A stretch of DNA of 64,000 bases, taken from contig JBAIZL010000376.1 in assembly GCA_036971475.1 (NCBI GenBank), positions 8,707,501 through 8,771,500 of the forward strand. Reading direction: 5' to 3'. A model generated the notes under the pieces. The model made no database searches and was not told where the DNA came from. It saw only the letters and a program-made list of their open reading frames with translations. Positions 25,114-40,318 of the stretch are shown here, one piece after another. The position numbers were made by a program, and so were the translations under genes. Numbering within the stretch: the stretch's first letter is position 1; every line of letters begins with the position of its first letter. The DNA is from Prosapia bicincta (taxonomy: Eukaryota > Arthropoda > Insecta > Hemiptera > Cercopidae).

Positions 25114-28100
25114 AAATGATAAGGGCTAAAAAGCAGATATTTCTGAACTTTAATATGATATTAAACCATCCGGAAATACTTCTTTTATTTAGAAACATCA
25201 GTTGCAAATATCTTCTGAGAAGTTTGTAAGGTATAATTCATTCAAGAACAAATTTGATATCTCAAATTTCTATTTGGATTTGCCGGTTGAATAACGTTAT
25301 CACAAACTTTTATCTCACTTACACTTACTATTACTCAGAGTCCTACTTTTATACATTACTACATTGGTTTTAAAAATAGAATCCATCACAATCCAAATAT
25401 TAAAAATTATTCAATCACAAACTAAACAACGAATTAATAAATATTATGTATATTACCAAATATAAAATATCGTACACTGTTGTGTTTTTATCACTGCCCT
25501 CTTACTATAATATTCAAGTTGTATTTGAGGGCAAAATAATAAAATAAAGTTTCACATATTACTCCAGCTATTTAATTAAATTATGCATGTTATATAATTA
25601 TTTGACTGTTTAGTACAAGGCCTTCATTTTAAATTGTGTGAGTCTAGTACACAAATAAATTAATACCGTTTATTAATATCAGTAAAATTTACAAAAAAAA
25701 AAAATAATAAGGTAAACCCAGACTTTTCCAGATCAGTAATAAACTTGATTAATATAATAATAATAAACTCGTTGAAAACACGTTTAAATGATTAATGATT
25801 TGGCAACGAACCGAAAAAAATTATTCTACTTGACAATACCAAAAGCCAATATTATAGCAGTATTTTAATCATTTTTAACCATCTACGGCCGGCCCGTATA
25901 GCATTTAAACACAGCGTTTCTGTATATTGTATAACTTTTTGTTACGTACTAATATCATTTATACTTCCTTTGCATTTGTATTTGTGCAGAGAAAGGTGAT
26001 AATTTTCTTTCCAATAATTAATTCATTCTTACATTTCTCAGATTTTATAAACAGCACTTTAATTTACGAGAAAATGTGAAATAAATTGCCATAATTATAC
26101 CAACTATTTATAGCGTATTTCCAACTATTGGATATGAAATTATAAACATTTCACATTGGAGACAACTAAGTAGAATTTCTAAATTACTGTAAAACTTTTG
26201 TACATCCTTAAAATATATATTTTTTTCATTACTTTTATTTTTTAATTTGATAAATATTTCAATATTATACATCTGATACATACAACAGTCGTTTCTTGAG
26301 TAAAACAACCACTTTGGGAAAACAATACAGAAAAAAGGAACATAAACTCCAATACACACGCAGTGACATTTAGTTGTTGGTTTGACATTTCATTCAGACA
26401 AAAGTCGTATGAAAGGCGTATATGTATGAAAGGCGTTATTATATTTGTACATTTTTAATGGATGTAATATGTCTTTCTTAATAAAACTTTAAGCTTAAAT
26501 TTGAATTAAATGAAATTAAAAGAACTCAGATATGTGTATTATTACATTTCTAAGTTATTATTTTCAAGCATGATAGTTGAGTTAGAAAAACAATGCGGTT
26601 AATACCTTTAGACAATTATTAAGCTAATTACTCATTTATTCAACCTTAAAGGTGTTACTTGAATTTTACAAAAATAATTTACTTTTAACTATGTTAAATT
26701 CATTACGTAATATCACTTATTCTTAATATTATGACAATATTAAATTAATTCGTTAGATTTTCAATAATATATAGTTTCAGCTCATTCTGTTGCAAAACGT
26801 GAACTAATATGATGAAAATGTTACAAATATTGAACTTGAAAATTAAATATTAATAAAATATATTTTTTTCAATATTTGAAAATAGATATTAGTAATCAAA
26901 AATATTAACGGTGAAATCAGAAAAAAGAATATATAATTGTTTGCAAAGTATTTTTTTCATAAATTTCTTTATAAGATTTTCACATACACACAACATTACG
27001 TACTAATTTTATATTAAATAATTTATGCTGAACTTATTCTGTATACTGCGAAAAATATTACAATTTATCGAAACCGTTAAATCATAGTACTTTGCATCTT
27101 TAACCTGTTTTACTCCGTATAGTATTTGTTACTCCTTATTTAAAGGAAGCAACTATTATACAATACAGTTGTGTAACCAACATATACATATTATCTTTAA
27201 AACTACAATTTGTATTTAAATATTAGCATGGTAAAACAAGTATTGACAGAAGTTTTACTAATACACGAAAATATCTTTTAATTTCGAAAGTCCAACTAGT
27301 TTAGAATGTACTATAATATGAAATATTGAAACAAACTGTACCATAACAATTGAATACAATTGTTTTCTTCTGTTTGTGCCTTCTTTGGAAATTTATTTTC
27401 ATTATCAAAATATTCGCGGGCTAAACGTTAGTTTTCGTGAGGTCAGATTGATTACTTATACTATTTATTATATACTAATTATTATACTATTTCAGCCTTC
27501 CCACCTTTCTGTCCTCATTCCTATGTCTATTGATATCCTTAATTTCTATCTTACAATAACGACATATGAGTAAGCGCAAGTAGTAATTAAACGTAAATTT
27601 TTTTTTAAAAAGATTAATTTTTTTTGAAGGATTTAACTTCAACTTTAAATGGGGTTCGTTTTAACTGGATTTAGTTCCTTTTCTTTCGTTGTAAACCTTT
27701 TTGTTCCCAAAATATATATTTTCAAAATCATGACATCCTTTTATGAGCTTCCTTCCGGTTTTACACCATAGGATGGTGAAATTTCACTCCCTGGGTGAAG
27801 AGTAGACCCAACAATTCAACCAATATCCTCTGTTGGGAAATACGGTTATTGAGAGATTAAGGTGGTTGTGTAATTGGATATGTATAGACAAATATCAGTT
27901 ACGCTTTGAAAGACAATGTGATATAAGGCTGTACGGAAACTGAGGCATTTTATCCTTCATGTCAAATATTATTTTAATGTACAGAACAAGGTTTTCGTTA
28001 TAGTGTCATAGTATTCAGAAAATTATCCTTTCAAAGATTTTCAAACTATTATAGAAGTTCAATAGGTATTTACATGCAGGAGTTCGAATCAGACTCAAGT

Positions 28101-29215
28101 TATTAAAACTGGGAAATCGCTTCACTACATGGATTCACAAATTAACACACCTAATTAGATGGAACACTCCTAATTTCCTCTTGTTGTGTCATAACTCATG
28201 TAAATTCTTTGCCGAAACACATTTGTGGTCAAAGTATCAACTAGCAAAGTTATAACATTGAAAGCTGACTAGATATTGGTGTTAAATCTTAGGATGCCTG
28301 ATTACATCATATGCGCTAATTGCCATTTCCTGATTTATCTTTGTAGTGGTACAGTTATACTCTACCATTTCCCCATCCCTCGGGAAGATGTTAAGGGAAA
28401 ACTGACATACGTTTTAAATGCATCTACATTTACTAAATGTTTACGTAACAAAGTCCTTAACATGTATCATTGTTTTATCATGGATTCGAAGTTCTCATAC
28501 CATTTAGTACTTTAAATCGAACCAGGTTAATGTATTGGAAATTGGTTGAATGGAACATTAGAATGAATCGACGATCATAATAACTACAATTAGGTTTAGT
28601 CAATCTCGTGAAATTTATTATTCATTGCTATCGGTTACACTATAAATATAATAATTAATTAATTAACGCATTGTAGAACTTGTAAGTATTGTATTTGAAG
28701 TAAATTTTTTACACTCTTAATAAGGTAAAACAAGTTCTCCGCACAAGGATATTAGAAAAATAACCAATGAACTCAAATATTTCTCAGTTGAATAAACAGG
28801 GCAATTACATTATTATATATAGCCCTATCCAAAAGATAACAATAATTCATATACCTTCATGTTTTTAAGAACAAGTACAATTTTAAAATAATCTATAGAA
28901 TATTTATTTAAATTATCATACATTAGTATATTTGTTTATAAAAGGACCCTCTTTCTTTTGATATTGTTTAAGTATAAAATAGTGTAGTTTAGTGTGTACC
29001 ATTACACTTAATTTACACATTAAAATTTATTTTAAATATATTTAATTTTACACATTTGCACTGTTAATTTACAGTAAATACATTCAATATTGCAATTCAT
29101 TGGAGCTACTTATACAGTGGTAAATAAATAATTAATTATTATGTTTTATCTTTTTATTCCGCTTTTTAATTTAATCAAAAATTATATGGCAAAAGTCTAA
29201 ACAACGGCTACATTG
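25114..29215. other. AT-rich intergenic stretch before the satellite
   Basis: No gene recognised. Frames at 26,108-26,359, 27,376-27,573 and 28,276-28,515 have no motif or matching context. A palindrome GTGAAATTTCAC lies at 27,779, in a block weakly like 10,925-10,955. No isolated satellite monomers are seen here. Confidence 0.5.
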
Positions 29216-32200
29216 TAGCATTTTATAAAGCATTAATAACAATTGTTTGAAAAAAAATTATTTTTTCAACATTTCATATAGCCTAGCAACGCTTTCATGA
29301 ATTTTGTAAAAAAAAATATATTTTTTCAACATTTCAAAATGCCTAGCAACGCTGTTATGAATAATGTGAAAAAAATTTATTTTTTCAACATTACATTTAG
29401 CCTAGCAATGATTTCATGAATTTTGTAAAAAAATATTTTTTCAACATTTCAAAATGCCTAGCAACGCTGTTAGGAATAATGTAAAAAAAATTTATTTTTT
29501 AAACATTTCATAATGCCTAGCAACGCTTTCATGAAAGTTGTAAAAAAATTTATTTTTTCAACATTTTAAAATGCCTAGCAACGCTTTCAATAATTGTGTG
29601 AAAAAAATATATTTTTTCAACATTTCAAAATGCCTAGCAACGCTGTTATGAATAATGTGAAAAACATTTATTTTTTCAACATTTCATATAGCCTAGCAAC
29701 GCTTTCATGAATTTTGTAAAAAATAATATTTTTTCAACATTTCAAAATGCCTAGCAACGCTTTCAATAATTGTGTGAAAAAAATATATTTTTTCAACATT
29801 TTATAATGCCTAGCAACGCTGTTATGAATATTGTGTAAAAAATTTATTTTTTCATCATTTCATATTGCCTAGCAACGCTTTTTCGAAATTTGTAAAAAAA
29901 TATATTTTTTCAACATTTCAAAATGCCTAGCAGCGCTTTCATGAAATTTGTAAAAAAAATAAATTTTTTTAACATTTCAAAATGCTAGCAACGCTTTCAT
30001 GAATTTTGTAAAAAAAATATATTTTTTCAACATATCAAAATGCCTAGCAACGCTGTTATGAATAATGTGAAAAACATATATTTTTTCAACATTTCAAAAT
30101 GCCTAGCAACGCTTTCATGAATATTGTTAAAAAAATATATTTTTTAAATATTTCGAAATGCCAAGCAATGCTGTTATGAATAATGTGAAAAAAATTTATT
30201 TATTCAACATTTCATAATGCCTAGCAACGCTTTCAAACATTTTGTAAAAAAAATATATTTTTTCAACATTTTAAAATGCATAGCAACGCTTTCATGAATT
30301 TTGTGAAAAAAAAATATTTTTTCGACACTTCAAAATGCCAAGAAATGCTTTCATGAATTTTGTGAAAAAATATATTGTTTCAACATTTCAAAATGCCTAG
30401 CAACGCTGTTATGAGTTTTGTAAAAAAATATATTATTACAACATTTTAAAATTCCTAGCAACGCTTGCAATAATTGTGTGAAAAAAATATATTTTTTCAA
30501 CATTTCAAAATGCCTAGCAACGCTGTTATGAATAATGTGAAAAAAATTTAATGTTTCAACATTTCATAATGTCTAGCAACGCATTCAAGAATTTTGTAAA
30601 AAAATATATTTTTTCAACATTTTAAAATGCATAGCAACGTTTTCATGAATTTTGTGAAAAAAATATATTTTTTCAACATTTCTTAAAGCCTAGCTACGCT
30701 TTCATGAATTTTGTAAAAAAATATATTTTTTTACATTTTAAAATGCCTAACAACACTTTCAATAATTGTGTGAAAAAAATATATTTTTTCAACATTTCAA
30801 AATGCCTAGCAACGCTGTTATGAATAATGTGGAAAACATTTATTTTTTCAACATTTCATATAGCCTAGCAACGCTTTCATGAATTTTGTAAAAAAAAATA
30901 TTTTTTCAACATTTTTAAATGCCTAGCAACGGTTTCAATAAATGTGTGAAAAAAATATATTTTTTCAACATTTTATAATGCCTAGCAACCTGTTATGAAT
31001 ATTGTGTAAAAAATTTATTTTTTCATCATTTCATATTGCCTAGCAACGCTTTTTCGAAATTTGTAAAAAAAAATATATTTTTTCAACATTTCAAAATGCC
31101 TAGCAACGCTTTCATGAAATTTGTAAAAAAAATATATTTTCTTAACATTTCAAAATGCCTAGCAACGCTTTCATGAATTTTGTGCAAAAATATATTTTTT
31201 CAACATTTCAAAATGCCTAGCAACGCTTACATGAATTTTGTAAAAAAAATATATTTTTTCAACATTTCAAAATGACTAGCAACGCTGTTATGAATAATGT
31301 GAAAAAAAATTTATTTTTTCAACATTTCAAAATGCATAGCAACGCTTTCATGAATTTTGTGAAAAAAAATATTTTTTCGACACTTCAAAATGCCAAGCAA
31401 CGCTTTCATGAATTTTGTGAAAAAATATATTTTTTCAACATTTCAAAATGCCTAGCAACGCTGTTATGAGTTTTGTAAAAAAATATATTATTTCAACATT
31501 TTAAAATGCCAAGCAACGCTTGCAATAATTGTGTGAAAAAAATATATTTTTTCAACATTTCAAAATGCCTAGCAACGCAGTTATGAATAATGTGAAAAAA
31601 ATTTAATTTTTCAACATTTCATAATGCCTAGCAACGCTTTCGAAAATTTGTAAAAAAAATATATTTTTTCAACATTTTAAAATGCATAGCAATGCTTTCA
31701 TGAATTTTGTGAAGAAAATATATTTTTCAACATTTCTTAAAGCCTAGCAACGCTTTCATGAATTTTGTAAAAAAAATATATTTTTTCAACATTTCAAAAT
31801 GCCTAGCAACGCTTTCATGAATTTTGTGAAAAAATATATTGTTTCCACATTTTAAAATGCCAAGCAACGCAGTTATGAATAATGTGAAAAAATTATATAT
31901 TTTCAACATTTCATAATGCCTAGCAACGCTTTCAGGAATTTTGTAAAAAAAAAATAAATTTCTTTAACATTTCAAAATTCCTAGCAACCCTTTCATGAAT
32001 TTTGTAAAAAAACTATATTTTTTCAACATTTCAAAATGCCTAGCAACGCTGTTATGAATAATGTAAAAAAAAATTTATTTTTTCAACATTTCATAATGCC
32101 TAGCAACGCTTTCATGAATTTTGTAAACAAAATTAATTTTTTCAACATTTAAAAATGCCTAGCAACGCTTTCATGAACTTTGTAAAAAAAAAATAATTTT

Positions 32201-33749
32201 TCAACATTTCAAAATGCATAGCAACGCTTTCATGAATTTTGTGAAAAAAATATATTTTTTCAACATTTCAAAATACCAAGCAACGCTTTCATGAATTTTG
32301 TGAAAAAAATATATTTTTTCAACATTTTAAAATGCCTAGCAACGCTGTTATGAGTTTTGTAAAAAAATATAATATTTCAACATTTTAAAATGCCTAGCAA
32401 CGCTTGCAATAATTGTGTGAAAAAAATATATTTTTTCAACATTTCAAAATGCCTAGCAACGCTGTTATGAATAATGTGAAAAAAATTTAATTTTTCAACA
32501 TTTCATAATGCCTAGCAACGCTTTCAAAAATTTGTAAAAAAAATATATTTTTTCAACATTTTTAAATGCATAGCAACGCTTTCATGAATTTTGTAAAAAA
32601 AATATATTTTTTCAACATTTCAAAATGCCTAGCAACGCTTTCATGAATTTTGTGAAAAAATATATTGTTTCCACAATTAAAAATGCCTAGCAACGCACTT
32701 ATGAATAATGTGAAAAAATTTTTATATTTTCAACATTTCATAATGCCTAGCAACGCTTTCAAGATTTTTGTAAAAAAAATATATTTTTACAACATTTTAA
32801 AATGCCTAGCAACGTTTTCATGAATTTTGTAAAAAAAATATATTTTTCAACATTTTAAAACGCATAGCAACGCCTTCATGAATTTTGTGAAAAAAATATA
32901 TTTTTTCAACATTTCAAAATGCCTAACAACGCTTTCATGAATTTTGTAAAAAAAAATAAATTTTTTTAACATTTCAAAATGAATAGCAACCCTTTCATGA
33001 ATTTTGTAAAAAAAATATATTTTTTCAACATTTCAAAATGCCTAGCAACGCTGTTATGAATAATGTGAAAAAAAATTTATTTTTTCAACATTTCATAATG
33101 CCTAGCAACGCTTTCATGAATTTTGTAAAGAAAATTAATTTTTTCAACATTTAAAAATGCCTAGCAACGCTTTCATGAACTTTGTAAAAAAATATATATT
33201 TTTTCAACATTTCAAAATGCATAGCAACGCTTTCATGAATTTTGTGAAAAAAATATATTTTTTCAACATTTCAAAATGCCTAGCAACGCTGTTATGAGTT
33301 TTGTAAAAAAATATATTATTTCAACATTTTAAAATGCCTAGCAACGCTGTTATGAATAATGTGAAAAAAATTTAATTTTTCAACATATCATAATGCCTAG
33401 CAACGCTTTCAAAAAATTGTAAAAAAAATATATTTTTTCAACATTTTAAAATGCATAGCAACGCTTTCATGAATTTTGTGAAAAAAATATATTTTTTCAA
33501 CATTTCTTAAAGCCTAGCAACGCTTTCATGAATTTTGTAAAAAAAATATATTTTTTCAACATTTCAAAATGCCTAGCCACGTTTTAATGAATTTTGTGAA
33601 AAAATATATTGTTTCCACATTTTAAAATGCCTAGCAACGCAGTTATGAATAATGTGAAAAAAATTTTATATTTTCAACATTTCATAATGCCTAGCAACGC
33701 TTTCAAGAATTTTGTAAAAAAAATATATTTATTCAACATTTTAAAATGC

Positions 33750-35575
33750 CTAGCAACGTTTTCATGAATTTTGTAAAAAAAATATATTTTTCAACATTTT
33801 AAAATGCATAGCAACGCCTTCATGAATTTTGTGAAAAAAATATATTTTTCCAACATTTCAAAATGCCTAACAACGCTTTCATGAATTTTGTAAAAAAAAA
33901 TAAATTTTTTTAACATTTTAAAATGCCTAGCAACGCTTTCATGAAATTTGTAAAAAAATATATTTTTGTAACATTTCAAAATGCCTAGCAACGCTTTCAT
34001 GAATTTTGTAAACAAAATATATTTTTTCAACATTTCAAAATGCCTAGCAACGCTTTCACGAATTTTGTAAAAAAAGTATATTTTTCAACATTTCAAAATG
34101 CCTAGCAACGCTTTCATGAATTTTGTAAAAAAAATATATTTTTTCAACATTTTAAAATGCCTAGCAACGCTGTTATGAATAATGTGAAAAAAATTTATTT
34201 TTTCAACATTTTATAATGCCTAGCAACGCTTTCATGAAATTTGTAGAAAAAAATTTATTTTTTCAACATTTTAAAATGCCTAGCAACGCTGTTATGAATA
34301 ATGTGAAAAACATTTATTTTTTCAACATTTCATAAGCCTAGCAACGCTTTCATGAATTTTGTAAACAAAATTAATTTTTTCAACATTTCAAAATGCCTAG
34401 CAACGCTGTTTTGAGTTTTGTAAAAAAATATATTATTTCAACATTTTAAAATGCCTAGCAACGCAGTTATGAATAATGTGAAAAAAATTTATTTTTCAAC
34501 AAATCATAATGCCTAGCAACGCTTTCAAGAATTTTGTAAAAAAAATATATTTTTCAACATTTTAAAATGCATAGCAACGCCTTCATGAATTTTGTGAAAA
34601 AATATATTTTTTCAACATTTCAAAATGCCTAAGAACGCTTTCATGAATTTTGTAAAAAAAAATAAATTTTTTTAACATTTTAAAATGCCTAGCAAAGCTT
34701 TCATGAAATTTGTAAAAAAATATATTTTTTTAACATTTCAAAATGCCTAGCAACGCTTTCAAGAATTTTGTAAAAAAAGTATATTTTTTCAACATTTTAT
34801 AATGCCTAGCAACGCTTTCATGAAATTGGTAGAAAAAAATATATTTTTTCAACATTTTAAAATGCCTAGCAACGCTTTCATGAAATTTGTAAAAAAAATT
34901 TATTTTTTTAACATTTCAAAATGCCTAGCAACGCTATCATGAATTTTGTAAAAAAAGTATATTTTTTCGACATTTTAAAATGCCTAGCAACGCTTTCATA
35001 AATTTTGTAAAAAAAAATATATTTTTTCAACATTTCAACATGCCTAGCAACGCTGTTATGAATAATGTGAAAACAATTTTATATTTTCAACATTTCATAA
35101 TGCCTAGCAAAGCTTTCAAGAATTTTGTAAAAAAAATATATTTTTCAACATTTTAAAATGCATAGCAACGCCTTCATGAATTTTGTGAAAAAATATATTT
35201 TTTCAACATTTCAAAATGCCTAACAACGCTTTCATGAATTTTGTAAAAAAAAATAAATTTTTTTAACATTTTAAAATGCCTAGCAACGCTTTCATGAAAT
35301 TTGTAAAAAAATATATTTTTGTAACATTTCAAAATGCCTAGCAACGCTTTCATGAATTTTGTAAACAAAATATATTTTTTCAACATTTCAAAATGCCTAG
35401 CAACGCTTTCACGAATTTTGTAAAAAAAGTATATTTTTCAACATTTCAAAATGCCTAGCAACGCTTTCATGAATTTTGTAAAAAAAATATATTTTTTCAA
35501 CATTTTAAAATGCCTAGCAACGCTGTTATGAATAATGTGAAAAAAATTTATTTTTTCAACATTTTATAATGCCTA
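33750..35575 (+). repeat. Duplicated multimer, offset 1,353 bases
   Basis: The run of variants at about 33,750-34,220 recurs at about 35,103-35,573. Diagnostic units are the GCATAGCAACGCC unit, the TTTTTGTAACATT linker, the GTAAACAAAATATA unit (34,008 and 35,361) and the first TTTCACG units. Copies differ by only a few bases. Confidence 0.8.
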
Positions 35576-38290
35576 GCAACGCTTTCATGAAATTTGTAAA
35601 AAAAATTTATTTTTTTAACATTTCAAAATGCCTAGCAACGCTATCATGAATTTTGTAAAAAAAGTATATTTTTTCGACATTTTAAAATGCCTAGCAACGC
35701 TTTCATGAATTTTGTAAAAAAAAATATATTTTTTCAACATTTCAACATGCCTAGCAACGCTGTTATGAATAATGTGAAAACAATTTTATATTTTCAACAT
35801 TTCATAATGCCTAGCAAAGCTTTCAAGAATTTTGTAAAAAAAATATATTTTTCAACATTTTAAAATGCATAGCAACGCCTTCATGAATTTTGTGAAAAAA
35901 TATATTTTTTCAACATTTCAAAATGCCTAACAACGCTTTCATGAATTTTGTAAAAAAAAATAAATTTTTTTAACATTTCAAAATGCCTAGCAACCCTTTC
36001 ATGAATTTTGTAAAACAAATATATTTTTTCAACATTTCAAAATGCCTAAGATCGCTTTCATGATTTTTGTAAAAAAAAATAAATTTTTTTAACATTTTAA
36101 AATGCCTAGCAACGCTTTCATGAAATTTGTAAACAAATATATTTTTGTAACATTTCAAAATGCCTAGCAATGCTGTCATGAATTTTGTAAACCAAATATA
36201 TTTTTTCAACATTTCAAAATGCCTAGCAACGCTTTCACGAATTTTGTAAAAAAAGTATATTTTTCAACATTTCAAAATGCCTAGCAACGCTTTCATGAAT
36301 TTGGTAAAAAAAATATATTTTTTCAACATTTTAAAATGCCTAGCAACGCTGTTATGAATAATGTGAAAAAAATTTAATTTTTCAACATTTCATAATGCCT
36401 AGCAACGCTTTCAAGAATTTTGTAAAAAAAATATATTTTTTCGACATTTTAAAATGCCTAGCAACGCTTTCATGAAATTTGTAAAAAAAATTTATTTTTT
36501 TAACATTTCAAAATGCCTAGCAACGCTTTCATGAATTTTGTAAAAAAAATATATTTTTTTAACATTTCAAAATGCCTAGCAACGCTTTCACGACTTTTAT
36601 TAAAAAAGTATATTTTTTCGACATTTTAAAATGCCTAGCAACGCTTTCATGAATTTTGTAAAAAAAATATATTTTTTCAACATTTCAAAATGCCTAGCAA
36701 CGCTGTTATGAATAATGTGAAAAAAATTAAATTTTTCAGCATTTCATAATGCTTAGCAACGCTTTCAAAAATTTGTAAAAAAAATATATTTTTTCAACGT
36801 TTTAAAATGCATAGCAACGCTTTCATGAATTTTGTGAAAAAAATATATTTTTTCAACATTTCAAAATGCCTAGCAACGCTTTCATGAATTTTGTGAAAAA
36901 ATATATTATTATCAACATTTTAAAATGCCTAGCAACGCAGTTATGAATAATGTGAAAAGAATTTTATATTTTCAACATTTCATAATGCCTAGCAACGCTT
37001 TCAAGAATTTTGTAAAAAAAATATATTTTTTTCAACATTTTAAAATGCCTAGCAACGATTTCATGAATTTTGTGAAAAAATATATTGTTTCAACATTTTA
37101 AAATGCCTAGCAACGCAGTTATGAATAATGTGAAAAAAATTTTATATTTTCAACATTTCAAAATGCCTAGCAACGCTTTCATGAATTTTGTAAAAAAAAT
37201 ATATTTTGTCAACATTTTAAAATGCCTAGCAACGCTTTCATGAAATTTGTAAAAAAAAAATATTTTTTTAACATTTCAAAATGCCTAGCAACGCTTTCAG
37301 GAATTTTGTAAATAAAATATATTTTTTCAACATTTCAAAATGCCTAGCAACGCTTTCACGAATTTTGTAAAAAAAGTATATTTTTCCAACATTTCAAAAT
37401 GCCTAGCAACGCTTTCATGAATTTTGTAAAAAAAATATATTTTTTTGACATTTTAAAATGCCTAGCAACGCTTTCATGAATTTTGTAAAAAAAAATATAT
37501 TTTTTCAACATTTCAAAATGCCTAGCAACGCTTTTATGAATAATGGGAAAAAAATTTATTTACTTAACATTTCAAAATGCCTAGCAACGCTTTAATGAAT
37601 TTTGTAAAAAAAAATATATTTTTTCAACATTTCAAAATGCCTAGCAACGCTTTCATGAATTTTGTAAAAAAAATATATTTTTTCAACATTTTAAAATGCC
37701 TAGCAACGCTGTTATGAATAATGTGAAAAAAATTTATTTTTTCAACATTTTATAATGCCTAGCAACGCTTTCATGAAATTTGTAGAAAAAAATTTATTTT
37801 TTCAACATTTTAAAATGCCTAGCAACGCTGTTTTGAGTTTTGTAAAAAAATATATTATTTCAACATTTTAAAATGCCTAGCAACGCAGTTATGAATAATG
37901 TGAAAAAAATTTATTTTTCAACAATTCATAATGCCTAGCAACGCTTTCAAGAATTTTGTAAAAAAAATATATTTTTCAACATTTTAAAATGCATAGCAAC
38001 GCCTTCATGAATTTTGTGAAAAAATATATTTTTTCAACATTTCAAAATGCCTAAGAACGCTTTCATGAATTTTGTAAAAAAAAATAAATTTTTTTAACAT
38101 TTTAAAATGCCTAGCAACGCTTTCATGAAATTTGTAAAAAATTATATTTTTTTAACATTTCAAAATGCCTAGCAACGCTTTCAAGAATTTTGTAAAAAAA
38201 GTATATTTTTTCAACATTTTATAATGCCTAGCAACGCTTTCATGAAATTTGTAGAAAAAAATATATTTTTTCAACATTTTAAAATGCCTA
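34385..38290 (+). repeat. Duplicated multimer, offset 3,422 bases
   Basis: The block 34,385-34,870 recurs at 37,807-38,290. It starts at the unusual CTGTTTTGAGTTTTG unit (34,411 and 37,833 for TTGAG) and ends at the TGTAGAAAAAAATATA unit (34,831 and 38,253). The offset is constant across eight units. Confidence 0.8.
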
Positions 38291-40318
38291 GCAACGCTGT
38301 TATGAATAATGTGAAAAAAATTTAATTTTTCAACATTTCATAATGCCTAGCAACGCTTTCAAGAATTTTGTAAAAAAAATATATTTTTTCGACATTTTAA
38401 AATGCCTAGCAACGCTTTCATGAAATTTGTAAAAAAAATTTATTTCAAAATGCCTAAGAACGCTTTCATGAATTTTTTAAAACGCTTTCATGAATTTTGT
38501 AAAAAAAAATATATTTTTTCAACATTTCAACATGCCTAGCAACGCTGTTATGAATAATGTGAAAACAATTTTATATTTTCAACATTTCATAATGCCTAGC
38601 AAAGCTTTCAAGAATTTTGTAAAAAAAATATATTTTTCAACATTTTAAAATGCATAGCAACGCCTTCATGAATTTTGTGAAAAAATATATTTTTTCAACA
38701 TTCCAAAATGCCTAACAACGCTTTCATGAATTTTGTAAAAAAAAATAAATTTTTTTAACATTTCAAAATGCCTAGCAACCCTTTCATGAATTTTGTAAAA
38801 CAAATATATTTTTTCAACATTTCAAAATGCCTAAGAACGCTTTCATGAATTTTGTAAAAAAAAAAAATTTTTTTAACATTTTAAAATGCCTAGCAACGCT
38901 TTCATGAAATTTGTAAACAAATATATTTTTGTAACATTTCAAAATGCCTAGCAATGCTGTCATGAATTTTGTAAACCAAATATATTTTTTCAACATTTCA
39001 AAATGCCTAGCAACGCTTTCACGAATTTTGTAAAAAAAGTATATTTTTCAACATTTCATAATGCCTAGCAACGCTTTCAAGAATTTTGTAAAAAAAATAT
39101 ATTTTTTCGACATTTTAAAATGCCTAGGAACGCTTTCATGAAATTTGTAAAAAAAATTTATTTTTTTAACATTTCAAAATGCCTAGCAACGCTATCATGA
39201 ATTTTGTAAAAAAAATATATTTTTTTAACATTTCAAAATGCCTAGCAACGCTTTCACGACTTTTATTAAAAAAGTATATTTTTTCGACATTTTAAAATGC
39301 CTAGCAACGCTTTCATGAATTTTGTAAAAAAAATATATTTTTTCAACATTTCAAAATGCCTAGCAACGCTGTTATGAATAATGTGAAAAAAATTAAATTT
39401 TTCAGCATTTCATAATGCTTAGCAACGCTTTCAAAAATTTGTAAAAAAAATATATTTTTTCAACGTTTCAAAATGCATAGCAACGCTTTCATGAATTTTG
39501 TGAAAAAAATATATTTTTTCAACATTTCAAAATGCCTAGCAACGCTTTCATGAATTTTGTGAAAAAATATATTATTATCAACATTTTAAAATGCCTAGCA
39601 ACGCAGTTATGAATAATGTGAAAAGAATTTTATATTTTCAACATTTCATAATGCCTAGCAACGCTTTCAAGAATTTTGTAAAAAAAATATATTTTTTTCA
39701 ACATTTTAAAATGCCTAGCAACGATTTCATGAATTTTGTGAAAAAATATATTGTTTCAACATTTTAAAATGCCTAGCAACGCAGTTATGAATAATGTGAA
39801 AAAAATTTTATATTTTCAACATTTCAAAATGCCTAGCAACGCTTTCATGAATTTTGTAAAAAAAATATATTTTGTCAACATTTTAAAATGCCTAGCAACG
39901 CTTTCATGAAATTTGTAAAAAAAAAATATTTTTTTAACATTTCAAAATGCCTAGCAACGCTTTCAGGAATTTTGTAAATAAAATATATTTTTTCAACATT
40001 TCAAAATGCCTAGCAACGCTTTCACGAATTTTGTAAAAAAAGTATATTTTTCCAACATTTCAAAATGCCTAGCAACGCTTTCATGAATTTTGTAAAAAAA
40101 ATATATTTTTTTGGCATTTTAAAATGCCTAGCAACGCTTTCATGAATTTTGTAAAAAAAATATATTTTTTCAACATTTCAAAATGCCTAGCAACGCTTTT
40201 ATGAATAATGGGAAAAAAATTTATTTACTTAACATTTCAAAATGCCTAGCAACGCTTTAATGAATTTTGTAAAAAAAAATATATTTTTTCAACATTTCAA
40301 AATGCCTAGCAACGCTTT
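35740..40318 (+). repeat. About 2.7 kb segment duplicated within the satellite
   Basis: 35,740-37,650 matches 38,525-40,318. The offset is 2,784-2,785 for the first part (TTCAACATGCC at 35,741; GTAAACCAAATATA near 36,188 and 38,972) and 2,665-2,666 for the second (CGACTTTTATT at 36,591 and 39,257; AATGCTTAGCAAC at 36,749 and 39,415). The second copy has therefore lost two units. The left junction of the second copy is a scrambled pair of truncated units at 38,440-38,495. Confidence 0.85.

Noticed and set aside
28078..28105. GAGTTCGAATCAGACTC, resembling a tRNA T arm or a SINE B box
   Set aside because: No matching A box at the right distance and no cloverleaf could be folded.
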